Positions 1 through 13,000 of a stretch of 64,000 nt of DNA are shown piece after piece. The stretch's first letter is position 1. Every line of letters starts with the position of its first letter. Made by a program: the position numbers and the translations under genes. Origin of the DNA: Rotaria sp. Silwood1. Its lineage: Eukaryota > Rotifera > Eurotatoria > Philodinida > Philodinidae. The notes below the pieces were generated by a model that had not been told where the DNA came from, ran no database searches, and saw only the letters and a program-made list of their open reading frames with translations. Location of the stretch: assembly GCA_905250075.1 (NCBI GenBank), contig CAJNOP010000909.1:1-64000 (forward strand), given 5' to 3'.

Positions 1-467
1 TTTTTAAAAAAGAAATCGGAATAAGGTTCAAAATGTGATACAGTCAATTAAAAGAAAATGCTGATATATAAACTTGTAAAGCATAATGAAATCGATTTTT
101 TCAAAGATTCATTGATAAACTTCAAACTTTAATGTTTTTATGAAAAATCTGAAGCTTGATTCGAAAAGAACAGAAAGTTCTGATGACTTTCACTTTAATC
201 AATTGGAAAACGAAGAAACATATTGTCTCAATACTTCTTGACTTAGTCATCATTAAATTCGAAATTTTCCAATAAACTTTCATAGAATTATTACAAGGAA
301 TTATATTTTAAGATATTAAAGAACGAAAATTACTTTTTTTTAACATATTTATATATTTACTCAATATACTTTCGAATTGTTATTCAATTTTATCGAACTA
401 TCTTGAAAGTAATTTTAAAATTAAAATAAATATTCTATTTGATTCTATATATATATATATTTGTCTA

Positions 468-1595
468 TTAGGAATGTTCTTTTAAACGTTTTTCTAAGGC
501 TTTTGAACGTTGTCGATCAATTTGTTCCATTTCACGTATTTTCTACAAAAGAAAAATAAATAAATAAATAAAATATAATTTTTTTATTATACGAACATCA
601 GCAATTTCATTTGATATAACTTGTTGATATTCTTTTCTTTTACCAAGTGTAGTCATTTGATCAAGAAATTGTTTTCTTTCTTCAATTTCAAGTATTACTA
701 CAAAAAGAAATGATTTTTTTTTTTTTAAATAGACTATTATAAAAAAAAACCCAAGAATTTGAACATACATTCATCAAATCGATCAAGTTCACGTGGTGGT
801 GGTGGTGTTGGTGAACGTTGTGCTGCTTGTAATGCCATTTTTGTTGGATCAATTCCATATGCCATTAAATGTGCAAGACGATCTTTTTCTTGTTCAGTAC
901 GAACTTCTACAAAAAAAAAAAACAATTTTTTTTTATTATTTCTTCAATTTACTTGTTGGTCTTGGATGATAATCAGGTGGTGTATAAGCTCCTGAATTAA
1001 CAATATCATTATAAGTACGTAATCCTGAAGCATGTGAAGTTCTATAAACATAATGAATACTTAATTGTAAAAATAATATTTTTTTTTAAGAATATTTACC
1101 TTGATTGTCGAGTTGTATCTATTCGTTTAGTTATTTGTGCTTTTGTTTGTGTTGATGATGGGCCAAGTCTTTCTGGTAATGATTCACCACCTACCAAATG
1201 AAAATAATATTTAACAAGTTTTTTGTATGAAATATTAAATGAATTTTGTCAACATAATCTTAAATTTTAAATTATTGATAATTAAAATTTTCAAAAGGAA
1301 TTTTATTTAGAAAAACTATGAAAAAATTAATTTTTATTTTATATACTTACGAAGCATATGTTTTGTAAGTTGATGACGTTGAAAATTATTAATACGAGAT
1401 TCATCCATAAGTGCTAAAAAAAGAAAACGATTATACAAAAATAATATATTCAATTCGAAAAAAAAAAATCTAATTCAAAATTTTTCTTGTTTTTTTTTTA
1501 CTCTTAAGTAATTTAGTTGTTTCAGCACTATATTGTGATCTTTGTGTATTCCATAAACCGCCATTAGTTAACATAACCGATGGTTTTTCTGCCAT
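468..1595 (-). CDS. UPF0193 family protein (C22orf23/EVG1 homologue)
   Basis: Seven exons (1502-1595, 1351-1413, 1100-1190, 953-1041, 769-906, 597-697, 468-542) join in phase to give 216 residues, close to the vertebrate family length. The start is the first ATG (MAEKPSVML). Family landmarks appear in order: MDESRINNFQRHQL, a SLPERLGPSS segment, PPPPRELDRFDE, then EIEERKQFLDQM and a C-terminal KIREMEQIDRQRS block. These match vertebrate C22orf23 (for example FDELVKEIEERREFL). The family's function is not established; I recall only that it is a small conserved animal protein. The donor of exon 6 (GTTCGT) is non-consensus and was chosen because it keeps the conserved frame. Introns are 54-160 bases. 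Identity is fairly sure; exact ends are moderately sure. Confidence 0.85.
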
Positions 1596-2605
1596 AGTTT
1601 TTTTTTTTGTTTTCAACAACTTATCTATGACACATACACAAATGCGTATAATGCGATGTATTCATTAATCGATACTGTTGTCTAGCAACAACCTTCATTT
1701 TTTATTTTGTTGTTTTGTCGCTAAAAATATATAAATACAAATCACTTTTTTTTTGTTGTTTTCCTATTAGTTCAATATTGTTATAGTTAATCAATGATAT
1801 AAGTATGCACTTAGTATCTCTCGCATCGATCGATAATTATATATATATATTTCTTCTTTCTTTTCCCACTTGCTTATTTGCTATGTCGTCGATAATTTTA
1901 ATGCTAAAAGGCGTAGGCAAATATGCACATATCAAAAAAGAATGATGGAGAAAGAGAGAGAAAGAAAAAAAACAAAACGAGAAACTCCATTTATAGTTAT
2001 ACACATATTCTATACGAGACATGTGTGTGAATAAATGCATAAAATTCTTCTTTATATTTGTCCGTATGTCCGCTAGACAGAGAAGGTCAATTGTATTTTA
2101 CATATTAGAAAATCGTTATTTCTATTTGTAAATATATCCTTGTTTTTTTTTTTTCTTTTTCTAAATGATTCATTAAGATTAGAAGAAGAAAAAAAAAAAC
2201 ATTAATTTTGTAAGAATGCTGATGTAATGCGTTGTTCGATAAATGACACATAGTTACTTCATTGATTCTCCGTTTTTTTTTAAACCGTTGTGTGCGTAGA
2301 TATATATATATATGAATAGATTTAAGTAGACAGCTGTGTAGAAGGTCTATATGAATAGGTGATTGTAGTGAGGAAATATATAAATGAGAGAGAGATTGTA
2401 GTTTTGATGTTTAGCCTAACTTGCTTGTTGTTGTGCGTTTTTTTTTTCTTCTATTAATAATTAATACGAGAATATAATACTGTTGATTGAAGGTTTATAT
2501 TTATCTATCATCACTTTTTCTTTGCCATTTGCATATAAAACTTTTCTTTCAAACATTTTAATAAAATTCTTTTAGATTTCTCGTTCTTTTCAATTGACAA
2601 AAAAC
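1596..2605. promoter_or_regulatory. Divergent intergenic region between UPF0193 and PNRC-like genes
   Basis: About 1 kb lies between two divergently transcribed starts, so it must hold both 5' UTRs and promoters. It contains T-rich and TA runs and a CTTTTAG acceptor-like site at about 2572, just upstream of the plus-strand ATG, which could end a 5' UTR intron. I see no coding sequence or clear TATA box. The promoter role is inferred from gene orientation. Confidence 0.4.
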
Positions 2606-3064
2606 ATGAACAATCGAAAATCACCTTCGAAACAACAACGTACAAAAAATTCTCATCTACAATCTGTATCAAATTCAAATTATATACGATCGAATAATAG
2701 TAATATTAATTTATCATATATAAAAAATTCAAATTCTCAATATCGTCATTATTCTCATACAAATTCACCTATTGCTATATCAGCTAGTTCATCACCAGCT
2801 GTACCATTATTTTATTCTCAAATATATGCTGATCCACCTGAATGTTCATTATTACCAAAACCACCTGAATCATGGTATTTAAATACTAATAATAATGAAA
2901 ATCTTTCAATTGATATTAAAAAAAAACAAAATGAAATACCAAAAGAAAAATTTCAACAAAAATCATATCATAAAAATAATAATAATAGAGGTTTTTATAG
3001 TCCATTTTATATAAAAAAAACTTATGAAAAATTTCCAGCACAATATATATCTGTTAAAGGTTAG
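2606..3064 (+). CDS. PNRC family (proline-rich nuclear receptor coactivator-like) protein
   Basis: Single open frame of 152 residues beginning MNNRKSPSKQQR. An in-frame TTG 12 bases upstream is not used here as a start. The protein is Asn/Ser/Lys-rich and disordered apart from one family motif at about residues 68-90: FYSQIYADPPECSLLPKPPESWYL. This corresponds to the vertebrate PNRC1/PNRC2 YAGAKFSDPPSPSVLPKPPxHW block, which carries the SH3-binding type LPKPP core. PNRC2 is known to bind nuclear receptors and to link UPF1 with the decapping factor DCP1A, so a role in mRNA decay or transcription is possible by family. Only the short motif supports the call. The frame ends in KG then TAG; GTTAG there could also be read as a donor, so a further exon is not excluded. 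Confidence 0.7.
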   Translation: MNNRKSPSKQQRTKNSHLQSVSNSNYIRSNNSNINLSYIKNSNSQYRHYSHTNSPIAISASSSPAVPLFYSQIYADPPECSLLPKPPESWYLNTNNNENLSIDIKKKQNEIPKEKFQQKSYHKNNNNRGFYSPFYIKKTYEKFPAQYISVKG

Positions 3065-4646
3065 AATTATAAATTTAAAAGGCATTTTTTTTTTTGGTTT
3101 TCTCTTTTGATCTTTGAGAATGACTTTTCCTTACTTGTACAATAGTGCTTTGTTGTTGATTTTTTTCTTCTCTCATGCAATCTCTTTGTTAATATATATA
3201 TATAGATATATGTGAGTATATAGCAAAGCAGTATTTTGTACATACGGCTGAGTCTCTCTGTCGTTGACATAAACGGTGATGTTTTTTTTCTCTCTCTTTC
3301 TAATCAGGATCTTGCAATAGGTTTTTTGTTTTTCATGTGGCAGACAATAACAAGAGTCATTTCTAGTCTGTTTGAGTTTTGTTTTTTTTCATATTTTTGA
3401 AATTTTGACTTAACAAAAAATAGAATTAATTCTTGTATTGTTTATTTCGTTTGATCGATTGATAACAGTGAAATTCTTCGATTTGTTTTTATTTTTATTT
3501 TTATTTTCTCTCATTCAACTGTGTGATATAAAACAAAAGAACGAGAAAAAAAATAAAAATAACAAAAAATTGTTTTTTTTTTTTGAAATTATTTTTCGAT
3601 CTTGCGATTTGTTTTTTTTTTTCTCCCTTGATTGTGTGCCATTCGTTATGTTTGTCTTCCTATATGTTATTTATTCAGTTGTTTTTATGTGTAGAGTCTT
3701 TTCTATGTTGTTGATTATGACTTTTCCGATACTGTGTGACACAAGTCAGATTGTTGATTAAGTCAAATTTTCTTCAACATAGATCGAAAGTTTTCTATGG
3801 TTTTTTTTTTTCTCCTTTTTTTTTGCGTAGTAAAATAAATATGTCCTGTTGAAAAAAAAAACAACATTAAAGCTTTTACTTCAAACAAACGCAAATAACA
3901 ATTTATTATATTATGATGATTTTTACATGAATGAAACAAAGAAAAAAGTATTATTATTGATATAAAAAAAGCAAAAATCCTTCTTTGACATATTTTTCTT
4001 TTTCTTTACAATGATTTCTTATGTAAACTTAAGCTTGACAAAATAAAAAAAAAAAAAGATTACTCATCAAGAACCTTCTCGAATATTTACAAAAGAAACG
4101 ATAAGATAAGATTTATTTGTATTATATATACGTAAAAGAAACAACAATTATTATCTTTAGGCATTTTTCACTTAGTCAAAGAAAATTAATATATTTGTTA
4201 TCTACTGATAAAGTTTATGACATATCACATGACAAATTATTTATAATTTCATACTTAAGATATTCTATTGAATACAACTATTATATTTATTTAAAAAGAG
4301 TAGAAAAAAAAAAAGAATGTACACACACACATGAATACAGAAAATGAAAGAGTAAATATGATATAAATGAGATTGATAATAACTTTTTTCTTTTTTTTTT
4401 TTTATCCGGAGATAGAATATTAATAATACACCTGAGTTAGTAAATTTTAACTAGCATAGCTAATTTTTGTTTATATTACATAAATGATTATATCGATTAA
4501 TATAAACAAACATTTAAAAAAAAAAACCGAATATTTGTTTTTTTTTGTATAATAATGAAAGACGAACAAATAATACTAGACAGATATCATATTAAAAAAG
4601 AAAAAAAAGAAGTTTTATGCACTAATATTTACTATGTAGATATTGT
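3065..4646. other. Intergenic, no gene recognised
   Basis: Convergent spacer between the PNRC-like gene (plus) and the GIT gene (minus), so it probably holds both 3' UTRs. It is made of T-rich and A-rich homopolymer runs and short TA tracts. The open frames present are low-complexity translations of these runs (Phe/Lys/Ile) and show no family motif. Confidence 0.5.
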
Positions 4647-7600
4647 CTATAATTTTTGATAAAGTCCAACAAGACTTTTTGTTGCAAGTGCAATATTATA
4701 ACAATCATCAATAATATATTGAATATGTTCCGTACGATTAGTATTTGTTGTTGTTGTTGAAGTTTTTTCTTTTAATGTTGCATGAGCTAGAAGTTGTTGA
4801 GCACCTGTATTTAACATGTCTAGATTTGTTCGCATTTCATCATTTAATGAAATCTAAATAAAATTTCTTTTAATAGATTTTCAAAAAAAAAAAATCATAT
4901 ACTCTATCAAATAGACGAATCATATCTTGAACTGAATTATTAATTCGTTCGGCACATGTAATATATCTAAAAAAAAAAAAATGGAAATTTTTATTTATAA
5001 ATATTGTTTTTTTTTACCGATCCGATTGATTTTCTTTTATTAAACTAAATAATTCTGCAATACGATGAGTTATTTTACGTGTTCGTTTATCAATATCACC
5101 AGTAGGTTCGGCTTGTCCACATGAACCTAAAAAAAGAAAAATATTAATTTTTTTCGGTTTTTCTTTTTTTATTTCAAATACCTTTTCGTGATAAAATTGG
5201 AGGTGACATTGCTTTATTTCGTCCACCTGAACATGATCGAGCACGACCATTACTTATTGGAATAATTGATGTTTGAATTTGTGATGATTGATTTGTTGAA
5301 GATTTTATTATTGATATTTCATTATTGGAATTTATATAATCAGTTGAACGAAATGAACGAGAATTATTTAAAATATTTGTTGAATTTTCTTCTACTTGTG
5401 GAAATCTTTGCATACTACGACTAGATCTAAATAATTAAATTTTAAAGATTACAAAAAAATATATATATTTTTTTTTAAATAAAATACCGTTTGTCATGAC
5501 TATGTGCTATTCGTCGAGTTGAATTTAATGATGGACTAAATAGTTTTGTTTTTTTTTTAAAGAAAAAATTTCAATAGTATATATATATATATTACTTTTC
5601 AGGATCTTCTATAACTGTTGTATTATCATAATCACTTTCAACAATTGGACTTGATTTTCGACTATGATTATCAAATAATTGTTGAGTTGACTAAAAACAA
5701 AAACAAGAAATCGAGTTAGAAATATATAACACTTACAACTGACGAGGGAACAACATACAAAACTGATCAATCGCTTTTGATTCATGTAGGTCCTAGTGAG
5801 CTATGTATCAGAGATGTCCATCGCGGCGCGACCGCTGCCGCGGTGGCGGTGGCGGCGCGATAGCGGTAGGTTTTTTGGAGAACAATGCAAAAATGCATGA
5901 ATTCGAACAGAATTTCAATGTTTGCAAGTGCAAAACTATGAGATTCAACGAATCTTATCGATTGGTAACAACAGCTCAAGTCCTGAACAGTCACAGATCG
6001 TAAAATTCACAACATTATTCTAACAACCATCGCAGCAGCGGCGCGGTCGCGGCAGCGGCGCGGTAGGTTTTTTCTTTTATCGTCGCGGCGCGGCAGCGGT
6101 CAGTTTTCAACCGCAATGGACATCTCTGCTAGGACCTACATGATGCATATAGCCTCGACTCAAAAGTGATTGATCAATTTTGTATATTTCTCTATTCGAA
6201 AACTTTAGAATAATTTTAATAAACTCAAAATCAAAAAAAAAAAAAGTAATTTACTTTATTAATAACTCTATTTATATCATCATTATTAATTAAATTCGTT
6301 GTATTATTTTGCATTTGTGAAGATGATATATTATTTTGATTTGTTGTTATATCATTTGATACTTGTTGATCAACTTTAGTTAAAAGATTTTCATCAAGTA
6401 ATCGTTGAATCTAATATTATATATATATATATATGTAAATAAAAAACAATAATTGTTATTACCATTTGATGTAAAACAGCTAATTCATTTTTTAAATCAA
6501 TATGAGCACAAGCTAAATATTTAAGTTGAAGTTCTGTATTAGCAACACGTGATTTTAAATCATATGAACGTTGATTTCGTGTTGGATCTTCATTTGAAAT
6601 TTCTGATAAATTTAAACTCTATGAAAAAAAAAAACAATATAAAAATAAATTTTTATGAAATAATTTACTTCAGTTGGTGATTGTAATATACCATCTAAAT
6701 ATTCTTTTGAAGAATCAATTGTTGATGGCTAAAATATAAAAAATTATTTTTTTTTTTTTAATAAAAAAAAATTGTCTTTTTACTTTTTTTATTTTCTTAT
6801 TTATTTTACTACGTTTTTGTTGTTCATTATTAGGTAAAATACTATAATCTTCATCGGATGCAACTTTATCATAAAGTGGTTCATCATCACTATCAATAAA
6901 TGCATTTATTAATGCAGTTGTTGTTGATATTGATGATGGACCATTAACATTTAATATATCTTGTGTTGATACAGAAGCATTTGTATTTGACATATTCATT
7001 TGATTATTTTGTCGTGGTAATGTATGAACTATTACAAAATAAATAAAAAAAAAAGAAATTGATTAGAAAAAAACGAAAAATAAAATACATTTCGATGTTG
7101 ATACAGGTGATTGTGGAATAATACCATAATATCGACGACGAACTTCATTTAATATATCATATATAAAAGTAGTAAATTCTTTTGGACCATAACGTGCTAA
7201 TTTTTGACGACCCTAAAAAATTTTAAAAAATTTAAAATTAGAAAATCATCTAAGAATTATTGAATTTTATTCTAGCTAAAGATATAATCTATCGAACTGA
7301 AAATATTCCTTCATAGTCAAATAACATCGAAGAAAAGTTACTGATAAAAATAAATACTATCAATAAATCATCTATATATAGTTGCTATTATATTAGTATA
7401 ATTGACTTATTCTAATTAACATTACCATATGGTATATAATTAACAATCAAAATAATGATTTATGACTCGTATTCTTAAAAGACTATTTAGTTAATCATCT
7501 CAAATTTACTGAACATAGTAGTTCTATTGAAATTTAACTTTTTTTTGTATAAATTCTATATGAAAATTATCATACCTGATTTCGTGTTGCTGAAAATGCA

Positions 7601-9304
7601 GGATTAACAGGTAGAAATGGTACAACATGTAAAGGTATTAATGCTTTATCAACTTGTGCATGCCAAACTATATAATTAAATTATATTAACAAAAAAAGAA
7701 AATTTTGAATTTTACTTGTATTCAATTCTCGTCGTTCAACTTCATCAAATACATCCATAGCAAGATCTTCAAAAAGTTGATCAGGTAACTAATATAACAA
7801 AAAAAAAAATAAGAATTTTCTTTTTTTTTTTGTTTTTGTTTTTACTTGTTGAAGTTTTTTACGAGCAAGAAGTGCTTGATCAGATATATCAAGACTATTT
7901 TAAATTAAAATAAATATATATTTATTTCTATGATTATAATTTAATAATACTTTTCATTAAGTTCAGGAAGTATAATATGTTGTCCTGTTTTATGATCAGG
8001 TCGTTTACTACCAATAAAATAAGTAAGACGATCAGTTAATTCATATTGAAGTTCAATTAATCGATCAGCTAAATCAAAATAACCATTAATTCTATAAAAA
8101 AAAACAAAACAATAAAAAATAATAAATTTATTTTATTATTAAACCTTGCATGTTCTTCTGGTGACATTCCAGAACTATCAACTGCTGCTGGATCACCACC
8201 AAATATACAAAGAAGCTTTGAAAACAAAAAAGAAAAATAATATTTTAAAAACTATCGAAAATTTTGTTTTTACTTCAATTTGATTTTGTTGACCACGACT
8301 TGAAGCAACATGTACAGATGATGTACCTGTTTCCTAATCGTAATATTATATTTCTTTTATTATTAATAAAGAAAACAAAACAAAGTATTTTTTTTTTGAA
8401 TCATACTGGATTTTTAAAATTTGGATCAGCACCTTGTGATAGAAATCTTAAACATGTAACAACATTATCTGTTCGAGCAATTGAATGTAATTGCTTTAGA
8501 AAAACAAAAAAAAAAGTTAATTCTATAAATATTTAAATGAAAAAAAAAAACAAAACTAATCATTCATACTAAATGTAAATCTTCAAATGTTCCATTTGTT
8601 TCATCTTTTAATCGATTTATATAAGCCATTTGTTGATATTTTGTTCGAATAAAATCTGCTTTTATTCTAAATCAAATATATATTTCTTTTTTTTCTTCAA
8701 AAAAAAAAAGAATTATCTTTTACGGTAATGCATCTTTAGCTGATGGTTTTTTTCTTGGTACTTTATTTTGTGGATCAAGTAGACCATATTCCCAAACAAG
8801 ATTAGCACCATTAGAACTTAATTCATGTATTAACTAGAAAAAATTATAAGTTATATACAGGGACGTAACTCGATCTCTAAGGCAGGGGAGGCGTAACGTC
8901 TTCGTTCGTATGGATTCTGCATTAAAATAACCCCACCCTATTTACGCTCCTGATTATAAATATTAACAAAAAAAAATAATTTTCTATTTTTACATTTAAT
9001 TGATTTGGTGGCCAATAACTTCGTTTAAAAGATTTTATTTGTGATATATGTCGACCAAGACTTAAATGTACACTACAACATTCATCACATAGAAGTACAC
9101 CATGATTGATTGAACACCATTCAGGACCTTAATATATAAATATCATATTGTTATGACTCATGTGGGTGTGTCTATGGGGTGTGTATTCATAGAAAGAAAA
9201 ATATTAACAACCACATACTTACACACCCACTTAATAAATAACTTACCACTTTGTCCACAATCATGACATTCTTTGGTGGTTATTGTTTCTGAATTTTTTG
9301 GCAT
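4647..9304 (-). CDS. GIT: GIT family ArfGAP scaffold protein (GIT1/GIT2 homologue)
   Basis: Multi-exon gene starting at MPKNSETITTKECHDCG. GIT domains follow in order. First an ArfGAP zinc finger (CHDC then CDECC, SVHLSLGRHIS). Then ankyrin-like repeats around SNGANLVWEYGLLDP, SQGADPNFKNP and GGDPAAVDSSG. Then YELTDRLTYFIGSKRPDHKTGQHIILP. Then the Spa2-homology region (PFLPVNPAFSATRNQ, GRQKLARYGPKEFTTFIYDILNEVRRRYYG) with a second block near EPLYDKVASDEDYS. Then a heptad-like helix (SYDLKSRVANTELQLKYLA). Last comes the C-terminal paxillin/FAT-binding domain (ITCAERINNSVQDMIRLFDR, then YIIDDCYNIALATKSLVGLYQ). GIT proteins inactivate Arf GTPases and assemble PIX/PAK/paxillin complexes at adhesions, centrosomes and synapses. 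Most introns are 50-60 bases. One of about 550 bases holds a TA-flanked element (5756-6184), another holds a short hAT-like repeat (8858-8952), and the 7215-7574 intron holds nothing I recognise. Exon ends were not all fixed. Confidence 0.9.
5756..6184. mobile_element. TA-flanked inverted-repeat element (MITE) in a GIT intron
   Basis: About 430 bases bounded by TA dinucleotides with long terminal inverted repeats. The left end reads CAAAACTGATCAATCGCTTT and later ATGTAGGTCCTAG and AGAGATGTCCAT. The right end is the reverse complement of the same blocks (AGGACCTACAT, GATTGATCAATTTTG). The interior is strikingly GC-rich for this genome (GCGGCGCG-type repeats at about 5823-5868 and 6030-6105), and no transposase was seen. 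TA target duplication and long repeats fit a Tc1/mariner-type MITE, which is inferred. It interrupts an intron only. Confidence 0.75.
8858..8952. mobile_element. Short hAT-like MITE in a GIT intron
   Basis: A 95-base insert begins CAGGGACGTAA and ends with the complement TTTACGCTCCTG. The 8 bases on each side (GTTATATA and ATTATAAA) agree at six positions, compatible with a decayed 8-base duplication. It sits in the GIT intron between the ArfGAP exon and the ankyrin exons. Termini of the CAGG/CCTG type recur at 24560, 55382 and 58033. There is no coding capacity. Confidence 0.5.
9161..9230. repeat. Hairpin with TGTGGGTGTG / CACACCCAC arms
   Basis: Inverted G-rich and C-rich arms (GTGGGTGTGT at 9162-9171, ACACACCCAC at 9221-9230) lie in GIT intron 1, with another GGGGTGTGT between them. 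The same motif pair recurs at 44807-44864. Function unknown. Confidence 0.5.
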
Positions 9305-10047
9305 TTTTATTAAAGATTCATCTAGAAATGATTTTTTCAAAACAATAAATACGATGTATATATATATATACATATCTTCTTGTCCGTTCTTTTTTTTTTT
9401 TATTTTTAAATAAACACATCATGTATAAACAACTATATATGTGGTGGGTGAAAATGATAAATAGATCTTTTTATCTCTCTCACATGAACAAGTCGAGAAC
9501 AAAACAAAAAAAAAAAACCAAACGAAAAGAAAAAAAAAAAAAATGATAAAATAATACACATAATGAGAGAAAAAAATGACATGTAAAAGTCATTTCTCTT
9601 TCATCGATTGATCGTATACTTTGCTTTGTTTTTGTGTTATCAAAACAAAAAGTCACAGGATGCAATTTTTTTTTGTTTTTTGATGATTTAATGCTTTGTT
9701 TTGGAAGAATAGAACATGATATTTGTTTCTTGTTTTTTTTTCTGATATATATATATATATTGCAAGTTCTACTGTACGATCTTTTAACCGAGAAAACAAA
9801 CGAAGAAGCAAAAAAAAAAAAAAAAACAGTAACGGAAAAACGAACAAAAGAAAAAAAGTAGCAGTTGTTTTTTTTTTTTATCAAGGCAAAAAAAAAAGAA
9901 GAAGAAAGAAATGCATATGTACATATAATAGGTGAGAAGAGAAACACTAAAAGAAAAACAAAAAAAAAAAAATCCGACATAGTCAGTTTTCTATTGTCGT
10001 CGTGTTCGTTTCTACAAAACAAAAATCGTATATATATATATATATAT
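9305..10047. other. Intergenic, low-complexity; GIT promoter side
   Basis: Spacer between the GIT start codon and the stop of the next minus-strand gene. It is dominated by A, T and AAAG/TTTC runs plus TA tracts. Several overlapping open frames exist here on both strands, the longest being a minus-strand 180-codon Phe/Ser/Lys frame. They are compositional artefacts with no domain. Confidence 0.5.
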
Positions 10048-13000
10048 TTATTGAATTTTATTTACTCGATCATTTGTTCGAATAATTGTATCACCATCAC
10101 GAATTTTTGGATATTCAACTTCAAAATAATTAAATAATTTTTCTAGATTATCAGCAGATATTTTTGATAGACCATTTTTAAGTAAACTTTCTTTTATATC
10201 ATAAACAGATTTATAAAATTCATCTTTTGATGATATCATACCACTCTACAAAAAAACAGAAAATACAGGTAACTATACATATTATTCATTTTACAATATA
10301 ATGTACTCCACGATTTTTGTAATAAGTTAAGAATGGAAAAATCGTAGCTCTTTCCATTCTTAACTTATTACAAAACCAGTGAAGCACATTATATTATAAA
10401 ACGGATAATAATTTCAATATTAATATGCATGACATAGGTACTTTATACAAACATCAATCTATTACACTATCTCCGATGACGAATTCTACCCTGTGAATCT
10501 CTTTTCGATTTCAATGATTGTGTTGTCTATAATTTTACACATATGCAGAATTCAAATCGATTAAGTTTCGTTAAAAAATTCAGAAGTTATTATAAAAAAC
10601 AAAAAAAAAAATCATAGTTTTTAAAATTATTAGTTAGTTATCTGTATGTATGACAGTATCCGACTCGGATCGGATCACGAGAAATTGACCCATGTCGAAC
10701 ATTGATGTACCCACGGAAAAATTCTTCAGAAAAAAAAATCGCGGTAATCTGAGGTGTTAACCGCGGTTTTGTTCCGCATTTTGAAAAACCGCGAAAATCA
10801 GATCATTTATGCGTCTTTTAAAAAGCGCATAAACGATCTGTTATTTTGAATGATTTAATTAAACTTACAACAAGATTAGCTTGAATAATATCAAATTTAG
10901 CTAATAAATTTTGTTGACAATTAACATCCAAAAAACGAAAACCATATTGTGATAGAACATTACGAAGAAGACTAAAATTAATTTAAGATAGAGGAAAAAA
11001 ACAAAATATGTTTTTTTTTTTTTGTTTCAAGAAAAATATATATTACGTGTCAGCTGCTACTGTCCAACTTTCATCATTAGACAAATTATTATCATCATCA
11101 TCATCATCATGAGATTGTCCATTTCGTTTTTTTATTAATTGTTCATTATGTTCAGTACTGTTCTCATTATCATCAATACATTGTATACATTTATCTTCCA
11201 TTATTGGTCGTATATTTGTTGTTGAACATATTGGTGATATTAATGGTGTTGTTATTGTTTTAATTGTATTTAAATTACAATGTTTTATTGGAATACTATT
11301 TGAAGATGATATATTAAGATCATATGATGATATTGTTGAATCATTATGTTGTTGTTTTAATGTTGATAAATTATATTGTTGTATAAGATGTGTTGATGTT
11401 GATTGTTGACGATAATCAGATGATGAAAATATTGTTGAATTACCATTTGTTAAATCAACTGTTGTACTATGATTATTAATTGTTAAAGGCACATTACTAG
11501 TTGTTGTAGTATTTAATCGTTGTTGTAAATCATGAGAAGTATCTACAGAATCTATTGTACTTGGACGTGGCATAATAGCTCGTTCCTTAAAATAGAATAA
11601 TTCAATCTAAGTCAGATTATCAATATATTAAGTTTCATAAAATTTTAAATTTATAATTGAAAAAACATACATTGTATATTAACCTTTTACAGCGATTCCA
11701 GAAGAGTCACCAATATAATAACTATATGAATAGAGTACTAGCGTATCTCATATGACAATAATATAGTCTGATTCACCGAGTAATTGTATTTCAAAATAAA
11801 TGCGAAAATCTCGGATTTAAATCCGAGTGTTATGTGTACTTCAAAAAGTGAAAAGGTATATTCACTTTGTTTTTTATCACTAAATTACAAGGAGAAAATA
11901 CAGGCGTGCTAAGTTAGCATGGACCACACTGTATGCGACCCTATCCGGTGACTACTGACTCTACTCTCAGAGTGATATAATATCTTTAGAAATCACAGAA
12001 ATTGAGTTCAGATTCGTGTTTAGCTTGGAAAACTGAGTAAGAAGAGTTATTTTTGAATGGATTTGCGTTTTTATCTAGCGGGATTACGATCGTAAGCAAT
12101 CTCATGAATTGACTAGCTAAAAAATCAGGCATCTGGGAAACCCCAAAAATACTGGTCATCTGGACATATCTAGACACTTTGGTTTCTGGATGCAGTTTTT
12201 GTGCATTTTGAGACCTTTTTCAGGCGATGTTTTGTTAGAAAGCTACGATTTGGTTCAAAACTAATATCAGATTCTGAATCAGCGTTAAAAACTGAGTCGA
12301 TTTATATATGTTGTGAATAATTCTGAGAAAAATATTTTTTTTGAAAAAATTCCTGTACCCCCCCTCAGGGATAGTCTGGTCAATAATGACAATTTTTTCG
12401 ATAACTCAGCCATTTCTTGACAGATCCTTCTCATCTTCGAACTCGACCGAGATATTGATGAGACAATTCTGTGCACAACATTTCAGTTCAATCGAATGTA
12501 ATTGTGAAGAGTTATCGTGTAAACGGATGGACATACTGACCGATTCTAGAGTGTGCTCACTTTTTGAGTACACAAAAACGGAGCGATAAAAAACAAAATG
12601 ATACTTGTAACCAATCGATAACTCATAAAGTTGATTAGAAAAAGTGTTCATATCGGTTTTCAAATTCTATGCTTTCTTTGTGTTTGGCAATCATTTCTAA
12701 AAATGGCTAATTCATTAGTCATTGAGGGGTAAAGGGTTAAGAAAATTAATCATATTCGAATCGATATACATGCTTTTACTATCAAACTAACTAAGTTAAA
12801 TCATAAGCTACTGTTAACACTTTATTATTTAATATAAGATAAAGATCAGAAAAGACAGCTATACGATATTGATTATGTATACTTGTAAAAAAAAAAAAAC
12901 TTCCACTATCTATATGTGATAATGGATATACTATTAGATAGAGAATGGTCTTTTCTATACAAACATTGACAAACCTTATTTCTTTTCTTTGTTGTTTTAA

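Noticed and set aside
3438..3761. 107-codon plus-strand frame
   Set aside because: Poly-Phe/Leu translation of T-rich 3' flank; no family resemblance.
9480..10022. 180-codon minus-strand open frame and overlapping plus-strand frames
   Set aside because: Made of Phe/Ser/Lys runs from T and A tracts, open on both strands at once, with no domain or splice context.
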